Source of the DNA: PALSA-505 sp963762615
GTDB lineage: Bacteria; Actinomycetota; Actinomycetes; Streptosporangiales; Streptosporangiaceae
Length of the DNA stretch: 64,000 bases
Direction: 5' to 3'
Assembly: GCA_963762615.1 (NCBI GenBank)
Contig: CAVXLG010000013.1
Span: 1,364,001 to 1,428,000 of the forward strand
Part shown: in pieces, positions 49,372-57,414 of the stretch
How positions within the stretch are numbered: position 1 is the stretch's first letter
Layout: each line of letters begins with the position of its first letter
The notes under the pieces: generated by a model
Told to the model about the DNA's origin: nothing
The model's input: the letters and a program-made list of their open reading frames with translations, nothing else
Databases searched by the model: none
Position numbers and translations under genes: made by a program

Positions 49372-49413
49372 TGTGAAGTCTGGGAGGACGACTTCCCCGG
49401 TCTCAAGCACTGA
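49372..49413 (+). pseudogene. Acyl-CoA synthetase C-terminal relic
   Basis: CEVWEDDFPGLKH and a stop. This repeats the C-terminus of the acyl-CoA synthetase at 40221 (EFWEEDFPGLK). Only this tip remains; the upstream bases do not extend the match. Confidence 0.45.
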
Positions 49414-49463
49414 ACCCCGGGGCCCGCGCGGGCGTCCCGGGACGGGCGGCCGGAGTAACCGGG

Positions 49464-50351
49464 TCAGCTGCTGATGTCGGCGCTGGTGAAGCGGGCCCAG
49501 GCGATGGAGCCGAATATCAGCAGGTAGACACCGAACGACAGCAGGCCGTGCAGCATGGTGGTCGTGTCCACCGGCGAGCGGAGCAGCGAGTCGAACATCA
49601 GCCACCAGTGCGTCGGCAGGTACGGCTGGAAGGCGGCGAATTGCGGCACGTTGTCGGCCACCTCGCTGGCTACCACGATCACCGTCAGGGCCGCGATCGC
49701 GCCGATAGCGTGCTCGGTGAACGTAGAGATGGCCACGCCGATCGCGCCGAGCGCGGCCATCGCTCCGGCCACGTACAGCGTCACGAACAGCACCCGCAGC
49801 AGGCCCTCGGCCAGCGGCACCGTGGTGCCGGACAGCAGCGTGACCGGCCCTACCGGGAACATCGTGACCCCGCAGATCAGGGACACCGCCACGATCAGCG
49901 CGGTGGCGCACAGGCCGAACACGGCCACCGTCAGGTACTTGACGCCGAGCAGCCTGGTGCGCCCGGCCGGCACCGCGAGCAGGTAGCGCAGCGTGCCGTA
50001 GCCGGCCTCGCCGGCGATCGAGTCCCCCGAGACGACCGCCACCACGAGCGGCAGCACGAGGGTGAGCTGGATGACCAGCGCGAGGAAGGCGAGGAACACG
50101 CCGTTGCCCGCCACCTGATTGAGGAACGCTGGCCCGCCGCCGTCCCCGCCGCTGCGCGGCGGCGCGGCCAGTCGCAGCCCGATCGCGATGATGATGGGAA
50201 TCACCGCGACCACGGCCAGCAGCGCCTGGTTGCGCCGCCGCCGGAAGACCAGGCGAAGCTCGGAACCCAGCAGCCGGAGCCAGGCCCGGGCGGGCGCGGG
50301 CGCCCTGGCCGCCGCGGCAGCGGGGCGTACGCCGATATCAGCCGTCGACAT
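49464..50351 (-). CDS. ABC transporter permease (ABC-2 type)
   Basis: 295 residues from ATG 50351, overlapping the ATPase 3' end by 14 bp. N-terminal LLGSELRLVFRRRRNQALLA, a first helix, a large extracytoplasmic loop, VVAVVSGDSIAGEAGYGTLR (the ABC-2 membrane pattern), then four more helices, with the last near the C-terminus (GVYLLIFGSIAWARF). It forms the pore with the ATPase below. Substrate unknown; the operon with a LolA-like protein suggests lipoprotein, lipid or antibiotic-stress export. Confidence 0.85.
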   Translation of the reverse strand: MSTADIGVRPAAAAARAPAPARAWLRLLGSELRLVFRRRRNQALLAVVAVIPIIIAIGLRLAAPPRSGGDGGGPAFLNQVAGNGVFLAFLALVIQLTLVLPLVVAVVSGDSIAGEAGYGTLRYLLAVPAGRTRLLGVKYLTVAVFGLCATALIVAVSLICGVTMFPVGPVTLLSGTTVPLAEGLLRVLFVTLYVAGAMAALGAIGVAISTFTEHAIGAIAALTVIVVASEVADNVPQFAAFQPYLPTHWWLMFDSLLRSPVDTTTMLHGLLSFGVYLLIFGSIAWARFTSADISS

Positions 50352-51318
50352 CGAACCCCTCCCCGGTGAGCCCGACGAACAAGTCCTCCAGGCTGGGCCG
50401 AACGGTGGCCAGGCCACGGACTGGCACGCCCGCGTGCACGAGCTCGGCGCAGAGCCGTTCGGGCAGGAAATCGCCGAGCTGGGCTGATACCTCGGCCTCG
50501 GCCACCCGGGCATCGGCCAGGCCGATCTTTTCGAGTACCGCCGCCGCGGCCTGCGGATCGGTGGTCTCCACCTGGATCCGGGCAGCACCGGTGCGGCGCA
50601 GGTCATCCAGGGTGCCCTGGAAGACCAGCCGGCCGGTGCGCATCACGCCCACGTGCGAGCAGATCTGCTCGACCTCGGCGAGCAGGTGGGAGGAGACGAA
50701 CACGGTCGTGCCCTCGGTGGCGATCTCGCGGACCAGGCCGCGCACCTCCCGGGTGCCCTGCGGGTCCAGTCCGTTGGTCGGCTCGTCCAGGATGATGAGC
50801 TCCCGCGGCTGGAGCAGGCCGGCCGCGATCGCCAGCCGCTGCTTCATGCCGAGTGAGTAGGCCCGGTAGCGCTTCTTCGCCGCGGCCAGCAGGCCGACCC
50901 GGTCCAGCGCGCTGTCGATCCGCTGCCGCGCGGTCCGCGGATCGGCCGTCCGGTCGGCCGCATCGCAGCGGGCCAGGTTCTGCTGGCCGTTCAGGAACGG
51001 GTAGAAGGCCGGGCCCTCGACCAGCGAGCCGACCCGGGACAGCACGCGCACCGTGCCCTGCGGCATCGGCGTGCCCAGCAGCTCGTGGCGGCCGCTGGTC
51101 GGGTGGATCAGTCCGAGCAGCATCCGGATCGTGGTGGTCTTGCCGGAGCCGTTCGGGCCGAGGAACCCGTAGACGCTGCCGCGGGGGACGTCCAGGTCGA
51201 TGTGGTCTACCGCCAGCTGGCCGCCGCGGAACCGTTTGGACAGCCCGGCCGAGGTGATCGCCGGCCCGGCGAGCTCACCCGCCGTGCTGGCGATCTCGGT
51301 CGTGGCCGGGCTGCTCAC
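50338..51318 (-). CDS. ABC transporter ATP-binding protein
   Basis: 326 residues. Walker A GPNGSGKT, Q-loop near SRVGSLVEGPAFYPFLNGQQ, signature YSLGMKQRLAIAAGLL (in place of LSGGQ), Walker B LIILDEPTNGLDP, H-loop VSSHLLAEVEQ. This is the drug/antibiotic-type (CcmA-like) ATPase with a C-terminal regulatory domain. GTG 51318 overlaps the LolA-like stop by four bases (GTGA). It powers the permease encoded next. Confidence 0.92.
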   Translation of the reverse strand: MSSPATTEIASTAGELAGPAITSAGLSKRFRGGQLAVDHIDLDVPRGSVYGFLGPNGSGKTTTIRMLLGLIHPTSGRHELLGTPMPQGTVRVLSRVGSLVEGPAFYPFLNGQQNLARCDAADRTADPRTARQRIDSALDRVGLLAAAKKRYRAYSLGMKQRLAIAAGLLQPRELIILDEPTNGLDPQGTREVRGLVREIATEGTTVFVSSHLLAEVEQICSHVGVMRTGRLVFQGTLDDLRRTGAARIQVETTDPQAAAAVLEKIGLADARVAEAEVSAQLGDFLPERLCAELVHAGVPVRGLATVRPSLEDLFVGLTGEGFDVDG

Positions 51319-52499
51319 TTGGCCCGCGCGGCGTCGGCGTAGAGCACCGACGGGGTGACCGCCCCGGCGAGGATCCGCCCGTTATCGGTGATCAGCACGG
51401 ACAGCAGGCTGGAGTGCAGCAGCCGGCCGCTCCCCCACGCGCCGTGCACGTGCGAGGCCGATCCCATCAGCGCGCCGAAGAGCGCGGAGTTCTCGGCGCT
51501 GCCGCCGCCCGAGCTGCCCGGGCTGCTGCCGGAGGCGGACAGCGCCGCCGACGATGCCGCGCTGCTGGCGCCGGACACCGACCCGTGCAGCCCGGAGAGC
51601 GCCGCGGCGGGCAGCACGGCCACGGTCAGCCAGTCCTTCCCCATCACCGTGGGAGCGGCTTCGGACCTGCGCATCGTCGAGCGAGCGTGGCCGGACCAGT
51701 CGGACGAGCCGAGCGTGTCCTTGCTCACCTTGGCGCCGCGTGGCGGGGTGAAGTCGAAGTTAGATGCGGCGGGCGGCACGAACGAGACCGACGTGTAGCC
51801 CACCTGGAACGCCGGGCTGGTCGCGCCCCTGGCGAAGATCTGCACGCGCAGCGGCACGTCGCGGGCGCCATCGACGGCGATCCGCACCTGGCCGACGAGC
51901 GAGCTGGAGGTCTTGGGCGCGAGCACCAGCTGGTAGGCCGCCTCGCCGGCGACCGTGACGTTGCTCTGCACGGTTACCCGCGTGCTCGGGCCGACCGCAG
52001 CCAGAGCCTGCCGGGCGGCCTGCTGCGGAGTGAGCGCCATGGCCGGCGCGGGCGCTGGGGTGGCGGCATCGCCGGAGCGGGACGGCAGCAGCAGGCGGGT
52101 CACCGAGTTCGTAGTGCTCTGCCAGAGCCAGCCGGTGCGCCCGTTCACGATGAAGTCAGTTTCGCTCATCGCCCCGGGCACCGCGAGCCGGAAGTGACGG
52201 GAGTTGGCGTACCAGACCCGTACCGTGTGCGAGCCGGTGAGCAGCGACTCGACGGAGGTAGGGTTATCGGTTCCCGGCAGCTGGGGCAGGCCGAGCGACG
52301 CGCTCTCCACCACCGTGCCGGTCAGCGCGGGCAGCGGCCCGGTGCGCCCGGCCACCGCGGCGAGCAGCTGTGCGGGCGTGCGGTGCGGCAGGGCCGGGCT
52401 GGCCTGGGCGGTGCTGATGAGCGCCCCGGCCATGACCGCCCCCACGGCGGCCAGCACGCCGCCTGGCACGACCCATCGGGCACGAGGGGAGAAATTCAT
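51315..52499 (-). CDS. LolA/RseB-like secreted or membrane-anchored lipoprotein-sensor protein
   Basis: 394 residues from ATG 52499. N-terminal hydrophobic span (PGGVLAAVGAVMAGALIST), then a LolA-like half-barrel: LTGTVVESASLGLPQLPG, TVRVWYANSRHFRLAVPG, TDFIVNGRTGWLWQS, and later VPLRVQIFARGATSPAFQVG. A Ser/Gly/Ala-rich low-complexity stretch precedes the final TDNGRILAGAVTPSVLY. It is first in an operon with an ABC transporter and divergent from an OmpR-type system, the usual actinobacterial envelope-sensing arrangement. Confidence 0.75.
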   Translation of the reverse strand: MNFSPRARWVVPGGVLAAVGAVMAGALISTAQASPALPHRTPAQLLAAVAGRTGPLPALTGTVVESASLGLPQLPGTDNPTSVESLLTGSHTVRVWYANSRHFRLAVPGAMSETDFIVNGRTGWLWQSTTNSVTRLLLPSRSGDAATPAPAPAMALTPQQAARQALAAVGPSTRVTVQSNVTVAGEAAYQLVLAPKTSSSLVGQVRIAVDGARDVPLRVQIFARGATSPAFQVGYTSVSFVPPAASNFDFTPPRGAKVSKDTLGSSDWSGHARSTMRRSEAAPTVMGKDWLTVAVLPAAALSGLHGSVSGASSAASSAALSASGSSPGSSGGGSAENSALFGALMGSASHVHGAWGSGRLLHSSLLSVLITDNGRILAGAVTPSVLYADAARAK

Positions 52500-52573
52500 G
52501 GCACCTCACCTGTTTTCAGGTTAGCTCGCGCACTGCGCTGCGGAACCGTTAAGAGCATCCTGCCGGATGGGGG

Positions 52574-52611
52574 CTGAGCCGATCCTGTGAGCGGCTGAGA
52601 CCGCTCTCAGC
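52574..52611. promoter_or_regulatory. Candidate OmpR-type binding sites between transporter operon and regulator
   Basis: CTGAG at 52574, GTGAG at 52587 and CTGAG at 52595 are direct repeats; the last also forms GCTGAG-ACCGCT-CTCAGC (52594-52611). They lie between the divergent LolA-like and regulator genes, as expected for the regulator's own site. Confidence 0.4.
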
Positions 52612-52678
52612 TACCGGAGCCCGGCGTGCGCCAGACTGAACGGGAGCGCAGAACGCGAGGCGAGGGAGAAAACGGGCC

Positions 52679-53356
52679 ATGCGTGTGCTGGTGGTGGAGG
52701 ACGAGCGGCGGCTGGCGACCGCGGTCCGGCTCGGGCTGCAGGCCGAGGGCTTCGCGGTCGATCTCGCGCATAACGGCGAGGACGGCCTGCACCTGGCCCG
52801 CGAGGGCGGCTATGACGCGGTGGTCCTCGACATCATGCTGCCCAGGCTGTCGGGGTACAAGGTGTGCGAGCGGCTGCGCGCCGAGGGCAACTGGGTGCCG
52901 ATCCTCATCCTGTCCGCCAAGGACGGCGAGTACGACCAGGCCGACGGGCTCGACCTCGGCGCGGACGACTACCTCACCAAGCCGTTCTCCTACGTCGTGC
53001 TGGCAGCCCGGCTGCGCGCGCTGCTGCGCCGCGGTGCGGCGCCGCGGCCCGCGGTGCTGCAGGCGGGCGACCTGTCGCTGGACCCGGCCGGCCGGACGGT
53101 GCGCAGGGGCGAGACCGGCATCGATCTGACGCCGCGGGAATTCGCGCTGCTGGAGTACCTGATGCGGCGGGCCGGCCAGGTGGTGCCCAAGACCGAGATC
53201 CTCGAGCACGTATGGGACGCCTACGACGCGGCCGAGCTCAACGTCGTCGAGGTGTACGCCGGCTATCTGCGGCGCAAGATCGACGCGCCGTTCGGGCGGG
53301 GTGCGCTGCAGACCGTGCGCGGCGCCGGCTACCGGCTGGCCGCCGATGGCGGCTGA
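52679..53356 (+). CDS. OmpR/PhoB-family response regulator
   Basis: 225 residues from ATG 52679 with AGGGAGA upstream. Receiver: acidic ED pair at 7-8, phosphoacceptor Asp51 (AVVLDIMLPR), Lys in DDYLTKPFSY. The C-terminal winged helix contains LTPREFALLEYLMRRAGQVV, EILEHVWDAYDAAELNVVEV and TVRGAGYRL. It probably controls the divergent LolA-like/ABC operon. Its stop overlaps an ATG at 53346 that is the natural start of the kinase. Confidence 0.95.
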   Translation: MRVLVVEDERRLATAVRLGLQAEGFAVDLAHNGEDGLHLAREGGYDAVVLDIMLPRLSGYKVCERLRAEGNWVPILILSAKDGEYDQADGLDLGADDYLTKPFSYVVLAARLRALLRRGAAPRPAVLQAGDLSLDPAGRTVRRGETGIDLTPREFALLEYLMRRAGQVVPKTEILEHVWDAYDAAELNVVEVYAGYLRRKIDAPFGRGALQTVRGAGYRLAADGG

Positions 53357-53411
53357 CCAGGGCCGCGCGGCGGCAGGCCAGCCCCGCGCGGCGGACACCC
53401 CGGCCGGCCCG

Positions 53412-53506
53412 GCGCAGACCCCCGCCCGCCCGGCTGGTACCCCGAGCCGCCCCGCCGGCACCCGGCCGGCCCCGCGCAGACCCCCGCCCGCCCGGCCGAT
53501 ACCCCG
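53412..53506 (+). repeat. 62-bp tandem duplication that breaks the kinase reading frame
   Basis: 53412-53444 recurs at 53474-53506 with a fixed offset of 62 (GCGCAGACCCCCGCCCGCCC and on to TACCCCG, with only a few mismatches). Both copies encode GPAQTPARPA, but in different frames. The offset is not a multiple of three, and removing it puts ATG 53346 in frame with the kinase. Confidence 0.9.
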
Positions 53507-53686
53507 GCCCGCGGGGCAGGCGGCCAGGCCCGCTCGGCGGCTGACCTGGTCCTCGGGACGTCGGCTGAGCAGGCCCGTCCCGCGCGGCGCCATACGCCGG
53601 CCGCCTGGTGGCGGCGGCGGGGGCTGCGCGCGCGGCTGACCCTGGTCGGGGCGGCCGGCCTCGCCCTGGCCCTGGTCGCGGCGGCC

Positions 53687-55069
53687 GTGCTGCTGCTCAA
53701 CGTGCTGCGGGTGTCGCTGACCCGCGGGCTTGACGACACCGCCCGGCAGGGCGCACGCGAGGTGGCCGCCCTGGCGAGAGCGCATCACCTGCCCGATCCC
53801 GTCCCGGCCGCGCCGAGCACGCTCACCATTCAGGTACTCGACGCCCAGGGCCGGATCATCGACGCCTCGCCCGGCGCCGACCGGCTCGTCCCGCTGCTGC
53901 CGCTGCCCCGGGCCGCCGCCCTGGCCCGCAGCGGCCAGGCCCAGCTGCTGGCCGGGCCGCCGCTCGGCATCCCGGCACTGCTGCGGGTGGTGGCGGTGCC
54001 CGCCGGCAACCACGAGATCGTGATCGCGGCCGTCTCGTACGCCCAGGTGCGGGACAGCCTGGCCACCGTCGGCCGGACCGCCGCCATCGGGACGCCGCTG
54101 CTGTTCCTGCTGCTCGTGCTGGCCACCTGGCTGGTCACCGGGGCCGCCCTGCGGCCGATCGAGGAACTGCGCAGCGGGGCGCAGGAGATCACCGGGGCCG
54201 CCATCGCCCGCGGCGGGACGCTGCCCGTGCCTGAGTCGCGGGATGAGGTAAACAACCTGGCGGTGACGCTGAATGACATGCTCGCCAGGCTGGAGGCGGC
54301 CCAGCGGCGCCAGCGCGCACTGGTCTCCGACGCCGCGCACGAGCTGCGCAGCCCGATCGCCAGCATCCGTACCCAGCTCGAGGTGGCGATCGACCACCCG
54401 GAGGCGGTGGACTGGCAGCAGACGGCGGCCGGCGTGCTGGCCGACACGCTCCGCCTGGCCCGGCTGGCCGAGGACCTGCTGGCGCTGGCCCGGCTGGATG
54501 AGCAGGCGGGCAGGCCGCGCCGGGGCAGGCCGGTCAACCTGGCCGCGCTGGCCGAGGAGGTCTGCGTGCGTTACGCGGAGGCCAGGGTGAGCGTGACGGC
54601 GCGCGCGTTCGGGGAAAGCACGGTTCTCGGCGACGCCGGCGGGCTGGACCGGATGCTGGTGAACCTGGTCGACAACGCGGTGCGGTACGCACGCAGCCGG
54701 GTGAGCGTGACCGTGGCGGCCGACGGCTCGTGGGTGCTGCTGTCGGTGTCCGACGACGGGCCGGGCATCCCGGGGGAGGACGCTGAACGGGTCTTCGACC
54801 GGTTCACCCGGCTGGATGACGCGCGCAGCCGCGAGCCGGTCACCGGCGGCGGCTCCGGGCTCGGCCTGGCGATCGTCCGGGCCACCGCCGCCGCGCACGG
54901 CGGCACGGCATGGCTGGAGGATGCCACGCCCGGCCTGCGGGCCGTGGTCCGGCTACCAGTGGCCCCACGGCAGCAGGGCGGTGACCGCGATCGCGGTGAA
55001 CAGCAGGGTCAGGTAAGCGATGGACAGGTGGAACAGCCGCATCGGGGCGGGGGCGGTGCCGGCGCCTGA
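53687..55069 (+). CDS. OmpR-type sensor histidine kinase, separated from its natural start by a frameshift
   Basis: The conserved frame begins before this codon: LRARLTLVGAAGLALALVAA (membrane helix 1) is encoded just upstream but has no in-frame ATG, GTG or TTG after the regulator stop; GTG 53687 lies inside that helix. Domains: extracytoplasmic sensor, helix 2 (GTPLLFLLLVLATWLVTG), HAMP, phosphoacceptor SDAAHELRSPIASIRTQLE (His218 of this frame), then ATPase motifs NLVDNAVRYA, DDGPGIPGEDAERVF and GGGSGLGLAIVRATAAAHGG. The natural start is ATG 53346, overlapping the regulator stop, but the 62-bp duplication puts it out of frame. The last 39 codons are antisense to ctaB. Confidence 0.8.
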   Translation: MLLLNVLRVSLTRGLDDTARQGAREVAALARAHHLPDPVPAAPSTLTIQVLDAQGRIIDASPGADRLVPLLPLPRAAALARSGQAQLLAGPPLGIPALLRVVAVPAGNHEIVIAAVSYAQVRDSLATVGRTAAIGTPLLFLLLVLATWLVTGAALRPIEELRSGAQEITGAAIARGGTLPVPESRDEVNNLAVTLNDMLARLEAAQRRQRALVSDAAHELRSPIASIRTQLEVAIDHPEAVDWQQTAAGVLADTLRLARLAEDLLALARLDEQAGRPRRGRPVNLAALAEEVCVRYAEARVSVTARAFGESTVLGDAGGLDRMLVNLVDNAVRYARSRVSVTVAADGSWVLLSVSDDGPGIPGEDAERVFDRFTRLDDARSREPVTGGGSGLGLAIVRATAAAHGGTAWLEDATPGLRAVVRLPVAPRQQGGDRDRGEQQGQVSDGQVEQPHRGGGGAGA

Positions 55070-56035
55070 GGCTGCTCCCCGGGCCGGGGCTGCCCCCGGC
55101 GCCGGAGCTGCCGCCGCCGGAGCTGCACCCGGGACCGGAGCCCCTACTGGGACCGGAACTACTGGGGCCGGCCCGGGGCCGGCCTGGCCATACAGCCGGT
55201 GCGCCTCGGCGAGGAACCAGCCGCCGAGGCCGGCCGCGCAGACGGCGTAGATCCACCCCGCGTACGGGGCGAGGGCGAGCGTGGCCGCCACCATCGCATA
55301 GGAGTAGATGAGGATCTTGCGGGCCACGACCTGCGGCGTCGCCACCACGGGCAGCATCGGCACCTTGGCCGCTGCGTAGTCGTCACGGAACCGCATCGCC
55401 AGCGCCCAGAAGTGCGGCGGGGTCCAGAGGAAGATGACCGCGAAGAGCGCCGCGGCAGGCCAGGCGACGGTGCCGGTGACGGCGGCCCAGCCGACCAGCA
55501 CCGGGAAGCAGCCGGCCGCGCCGCCGATGACGATGTTGGACGCGGTGCGCCGCTTCAGGCCCAGCGTGTACACGAACACGTAGAACAGGATCGCGCCCGC
55601 GGCCAGGGACGCCGCGAGCCAGTTGACGACGAGCCCGAGCAGCAGGGTCGCCGCGGCGCCGAGCACGATGCCCGAGGCCAGCGCCTCCCCCGGCTTGATG
55701 CTGCCGCGCCCGGCCTTCGCGACGAGCGGGCGGTGCGCGGTGCGCCGCATGACCGCGTCGATGTCACGGTCGAGGTAGCAGTTCAGGGTGTTCGCGCTGG
55801 CGGCCGCGAGCGTGCCGCCGATCAGGGTCACCGCGAACACCCGCAGCGAGGGTACACCGCGCTGGGCCAGCAGCATCGTGGGGATCGTCGTGACCAGCAG
55901 CAGCTCGATGATCCGCGGCTTGGTCAGCTGGAACAGGGACCGGGCGACGACCCGCACGCTGCGGTGCCGGAGACCGGCCGGCCCCTGCGGCCCCTGATCG
56001 CTTGGCGCGGGTAGCGCCGTGGCGGCAGAGGTCAC
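54953..56035 (-). CDS. ctaB: Protoheme IX farnesyltransferase (heme O synthase)
   Basis: 360 residues; GTG 56035 overlaps the upstream stop by four bases. UbiA-type core: LTKPRIIELLLVTTIPTMLL, first Asp motif NCYLDRDIDAVMRRT with HRPLV, second Asp motif in FRDDYAAAKVPMLPVV. It adds farnesyl to heme b to make heme O, the precursor of heme A for the oxidase encoded upstream. An unusual Pro/Ala/Gly stretch of about 45 residues (from GPGPAPVVPVPVGAPVPG to GTAPAP) sits in a loop before the last helix. The 3' end overlaps the kinase frame on the other strand by 117 bp. Confidence 0.93.
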   Translation of the reverse strand: MTSAATALPAPSDQGPQGPAGLRHRSVRVVARSLFQLTKPRIIELLLVTTIPTMLLAQRGVPSLRVFAVTLIGGTLAAASANTLNCYLDRDIDAVMRRTAHRPLVAKAGRGSIKPGEALASGIVLGAAATLLLGLVVNWLAASLAAGAILFYVFVYTLGLKRRTASNIVIGGAAGCFPVLVGWAAVTGTVAWPAAALFAVIFLWTPPHFWALAMRFRDDYAAAKVPMLPVVATPQVVARKILIYSYAMVAATLALAPYAGWIYAVCAAGLGGWFLAEAHRLYGQAGPGPAPVVPVPVGAPVPGAAPAAAAPAPGAAPARGAASGAGTAPAPMRLFHLSIAYLTLLFTAIAVTALLPWGHW

Positions 56036-56364
56036 TCCGCTCCCTCTGTGCTGTCCGGGCGGGCAGCCGGATCTCCCGGACCAGCCGCCGCACCGCCCCC
56101 GGCCGCCTGGCTCTCCCCCGGCGCGACCGCACGCTGGGAACCCGCGGCGCGCGGGTACCCCGCGGTCGCCTGGCCGTGACCGGCCAGCCTGACCACCGGG
56201 GTGAATCCGATGGGGCGGGCCACCGCTGGCTCGCCATGGCCGGGCACCACGCTCGGCTTGGTGAAGACCACGTACAGCGTCGTGGCCACCGCCACGAACA
56301 AGAGCATCGGGAACAGGAACGTGAGGATGGAGGCGCCGTAGGTCCACGCGCTCATTTCCATCAT
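56032..56364 (-). CDS. Small single-span membrane protein of the oxidase operon
   Basis: 110 residues. One helix near the N-terminus (TFLFPMLLFVAVATTLYVVF), then a short TKPSVVPGHGEPAVARP segment and a Pro/Ala/Gly-rich tail. The position between ctaG and ctaB, with a four-base overlap to ctaB, suggests a small subunit or assembly protein of the oxidase. No family name can be given. The start could also be the second ATG (56361). Confidence 0.7.
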   Translation of the reverse strand: MMEMSAWTYGASILTFLFPMLLFVAVATTLYVVFTKPSVVPGHGEPAVARPIGFTPVVRLAGHGQATAGYPRAAGSQRAVAPGESQAAGGGAAAGPGDPAARPDSTEGAE

Positions 56365-56397
56365 TACTCCAGCCTCCTGCAGCCAGTCACCTCAAGG

Positions 56398-57339
56398 TCA
56401 CCTGAACCCGGGCCTGGACGGCCAGGCGGACGTCCGCGAGTTCAGCATGCGGTCAAGCTCCGCGGTCACGCCTTCGGATTCGTCCGCGGCCAGCCACCTG
56501 ATGCAAAGCGCCACCGCCACGACGACGAGCGGCGGCAGCGCGACTGCGAACAGGACGGACCCGCCAACCTGCTGATCAGACACTACACTCAGGACGCGGT
56601 GCGAGGCTCCCCCGAGCCCGTGATACAGCCTCCCGGTATCGAATATCAGTACCATGGCGAGCGCCGACGTGGCTGCGACGGTGGCGGCCACGAGCACGAA
56701 CCGCAGCATCGGCGCGAACCGCGGTGCGAACGGCCTCGACCCGATCAGCTGAAGCCAGAATGCGATGCCGAAGCCGAGGTAGGTCACGATCTCGGCCGCG
56801 TCCGCCACCGGGTACCGGGCCGCCGTGTCGTAGGGCCCGGGCAGGTGCCAGCCGAGCCAGGCGGCGTTGAACGCGACGGTGACCACGACCGGCCAGGCCA
56901 GCCACGACCACTCCAGCGGAGCGGGGCTCTCGTCCCGGTCCCCCCCGGCACTCGGGTGAGGCATAGCCAGCCGGCCCGTTTGCCCCGGAGCGATCCTCGC
57001 CGTCCGGACGCACGCCGCCCCCCGCGCCAGCGGCAGCCACGGGGCACCGAGCACGATCAAGCCCGGAGCGATCACAGCGAGGAGCACGTCCTGCAGCGAG
57101 CGAACCCAGATGAACTCCCCCGACCAGTACCCCACCGGGGACACCAGCGCGACCAGCACGACGCACAGGCCCGCGTAGAACATGACGGCCTGCGCGACGG
57201 CGCCCGCCTCGAGCGGCCGGGCCAGATGCCTGGCCTTGGCGAACGAGGCGTTCATCCCGAGCAGGTGCGTCGCCGCCACCGCCACCAGGGCGGCCAGCAC
57301 CACCGGGTTAGCCGACCAGTGCGAAACGACCATGTTCAT
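56398..57339 (-). CDS. ctaG: Cytochrome c oxidase assembly protein CtaG (caa3 type)
   Basis: 313 residues with about seven helices. LVALVSPVGYWSGEFIWVRS then LQDVLLAVIAPGLIVLGAPW is the caa3_CtaG hallmark. AWLGWHLPGPYDTAARYPVA and a late FDTGRLYHGLGG follow. This family helps deliver copper to the CuB centre of heme-copper oxidases. It lies 75 bp after ctaE in the same direction. Confidence 0.87.
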   Translation of the reverse strand: MNMVVSHWSANPVVLAALVAVAATHLLGMNASFAKARHLARPLEAGAVAQAVMFYAGLCVVLVALVSPVGYWSGEFIWVRSLQDVLLAVIAPGLIVLGAPWLPLARGAACVRTARIAPGQTGRLAMPHPSAGGDRDESPAPLEWSWLAWPVVVTVAFNAAWLGWHLPGPYDTAARYPVADAAEIVTYLGFGIAFWLQLIGSRPFAPRFAPMLRFVLVAATVAATSALAMVLIFDTGRLYHGLGGASHRVLSVVSDQQVGGSVLFAVALPPLVVVAVALCIRWLAADESEGVTAELDRMLNSRTSAWPSRPGFR

Positions 57340-57414
57340 CGTGGTCCCGGCCTCGTGGCGACTGCCCTGGTTCGTCGCACCGGCCGCTCATCCCTTCCGC
57401 TGATCACGCGGGCT

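Noticed and set aside
42000..49413. Genomic island with insertion sequences
   Set aside because: No transposase, integrase, terminal inverted repeats or attachment site was recognised; only gene relics are visible.
52607..54898. 763-codon minus-strand frame opposite the OmpR-type regulator and kinase
   Set aside because: Antisense shadow; the plus strand shows complete receiver, winged-helix and kinase motifs.
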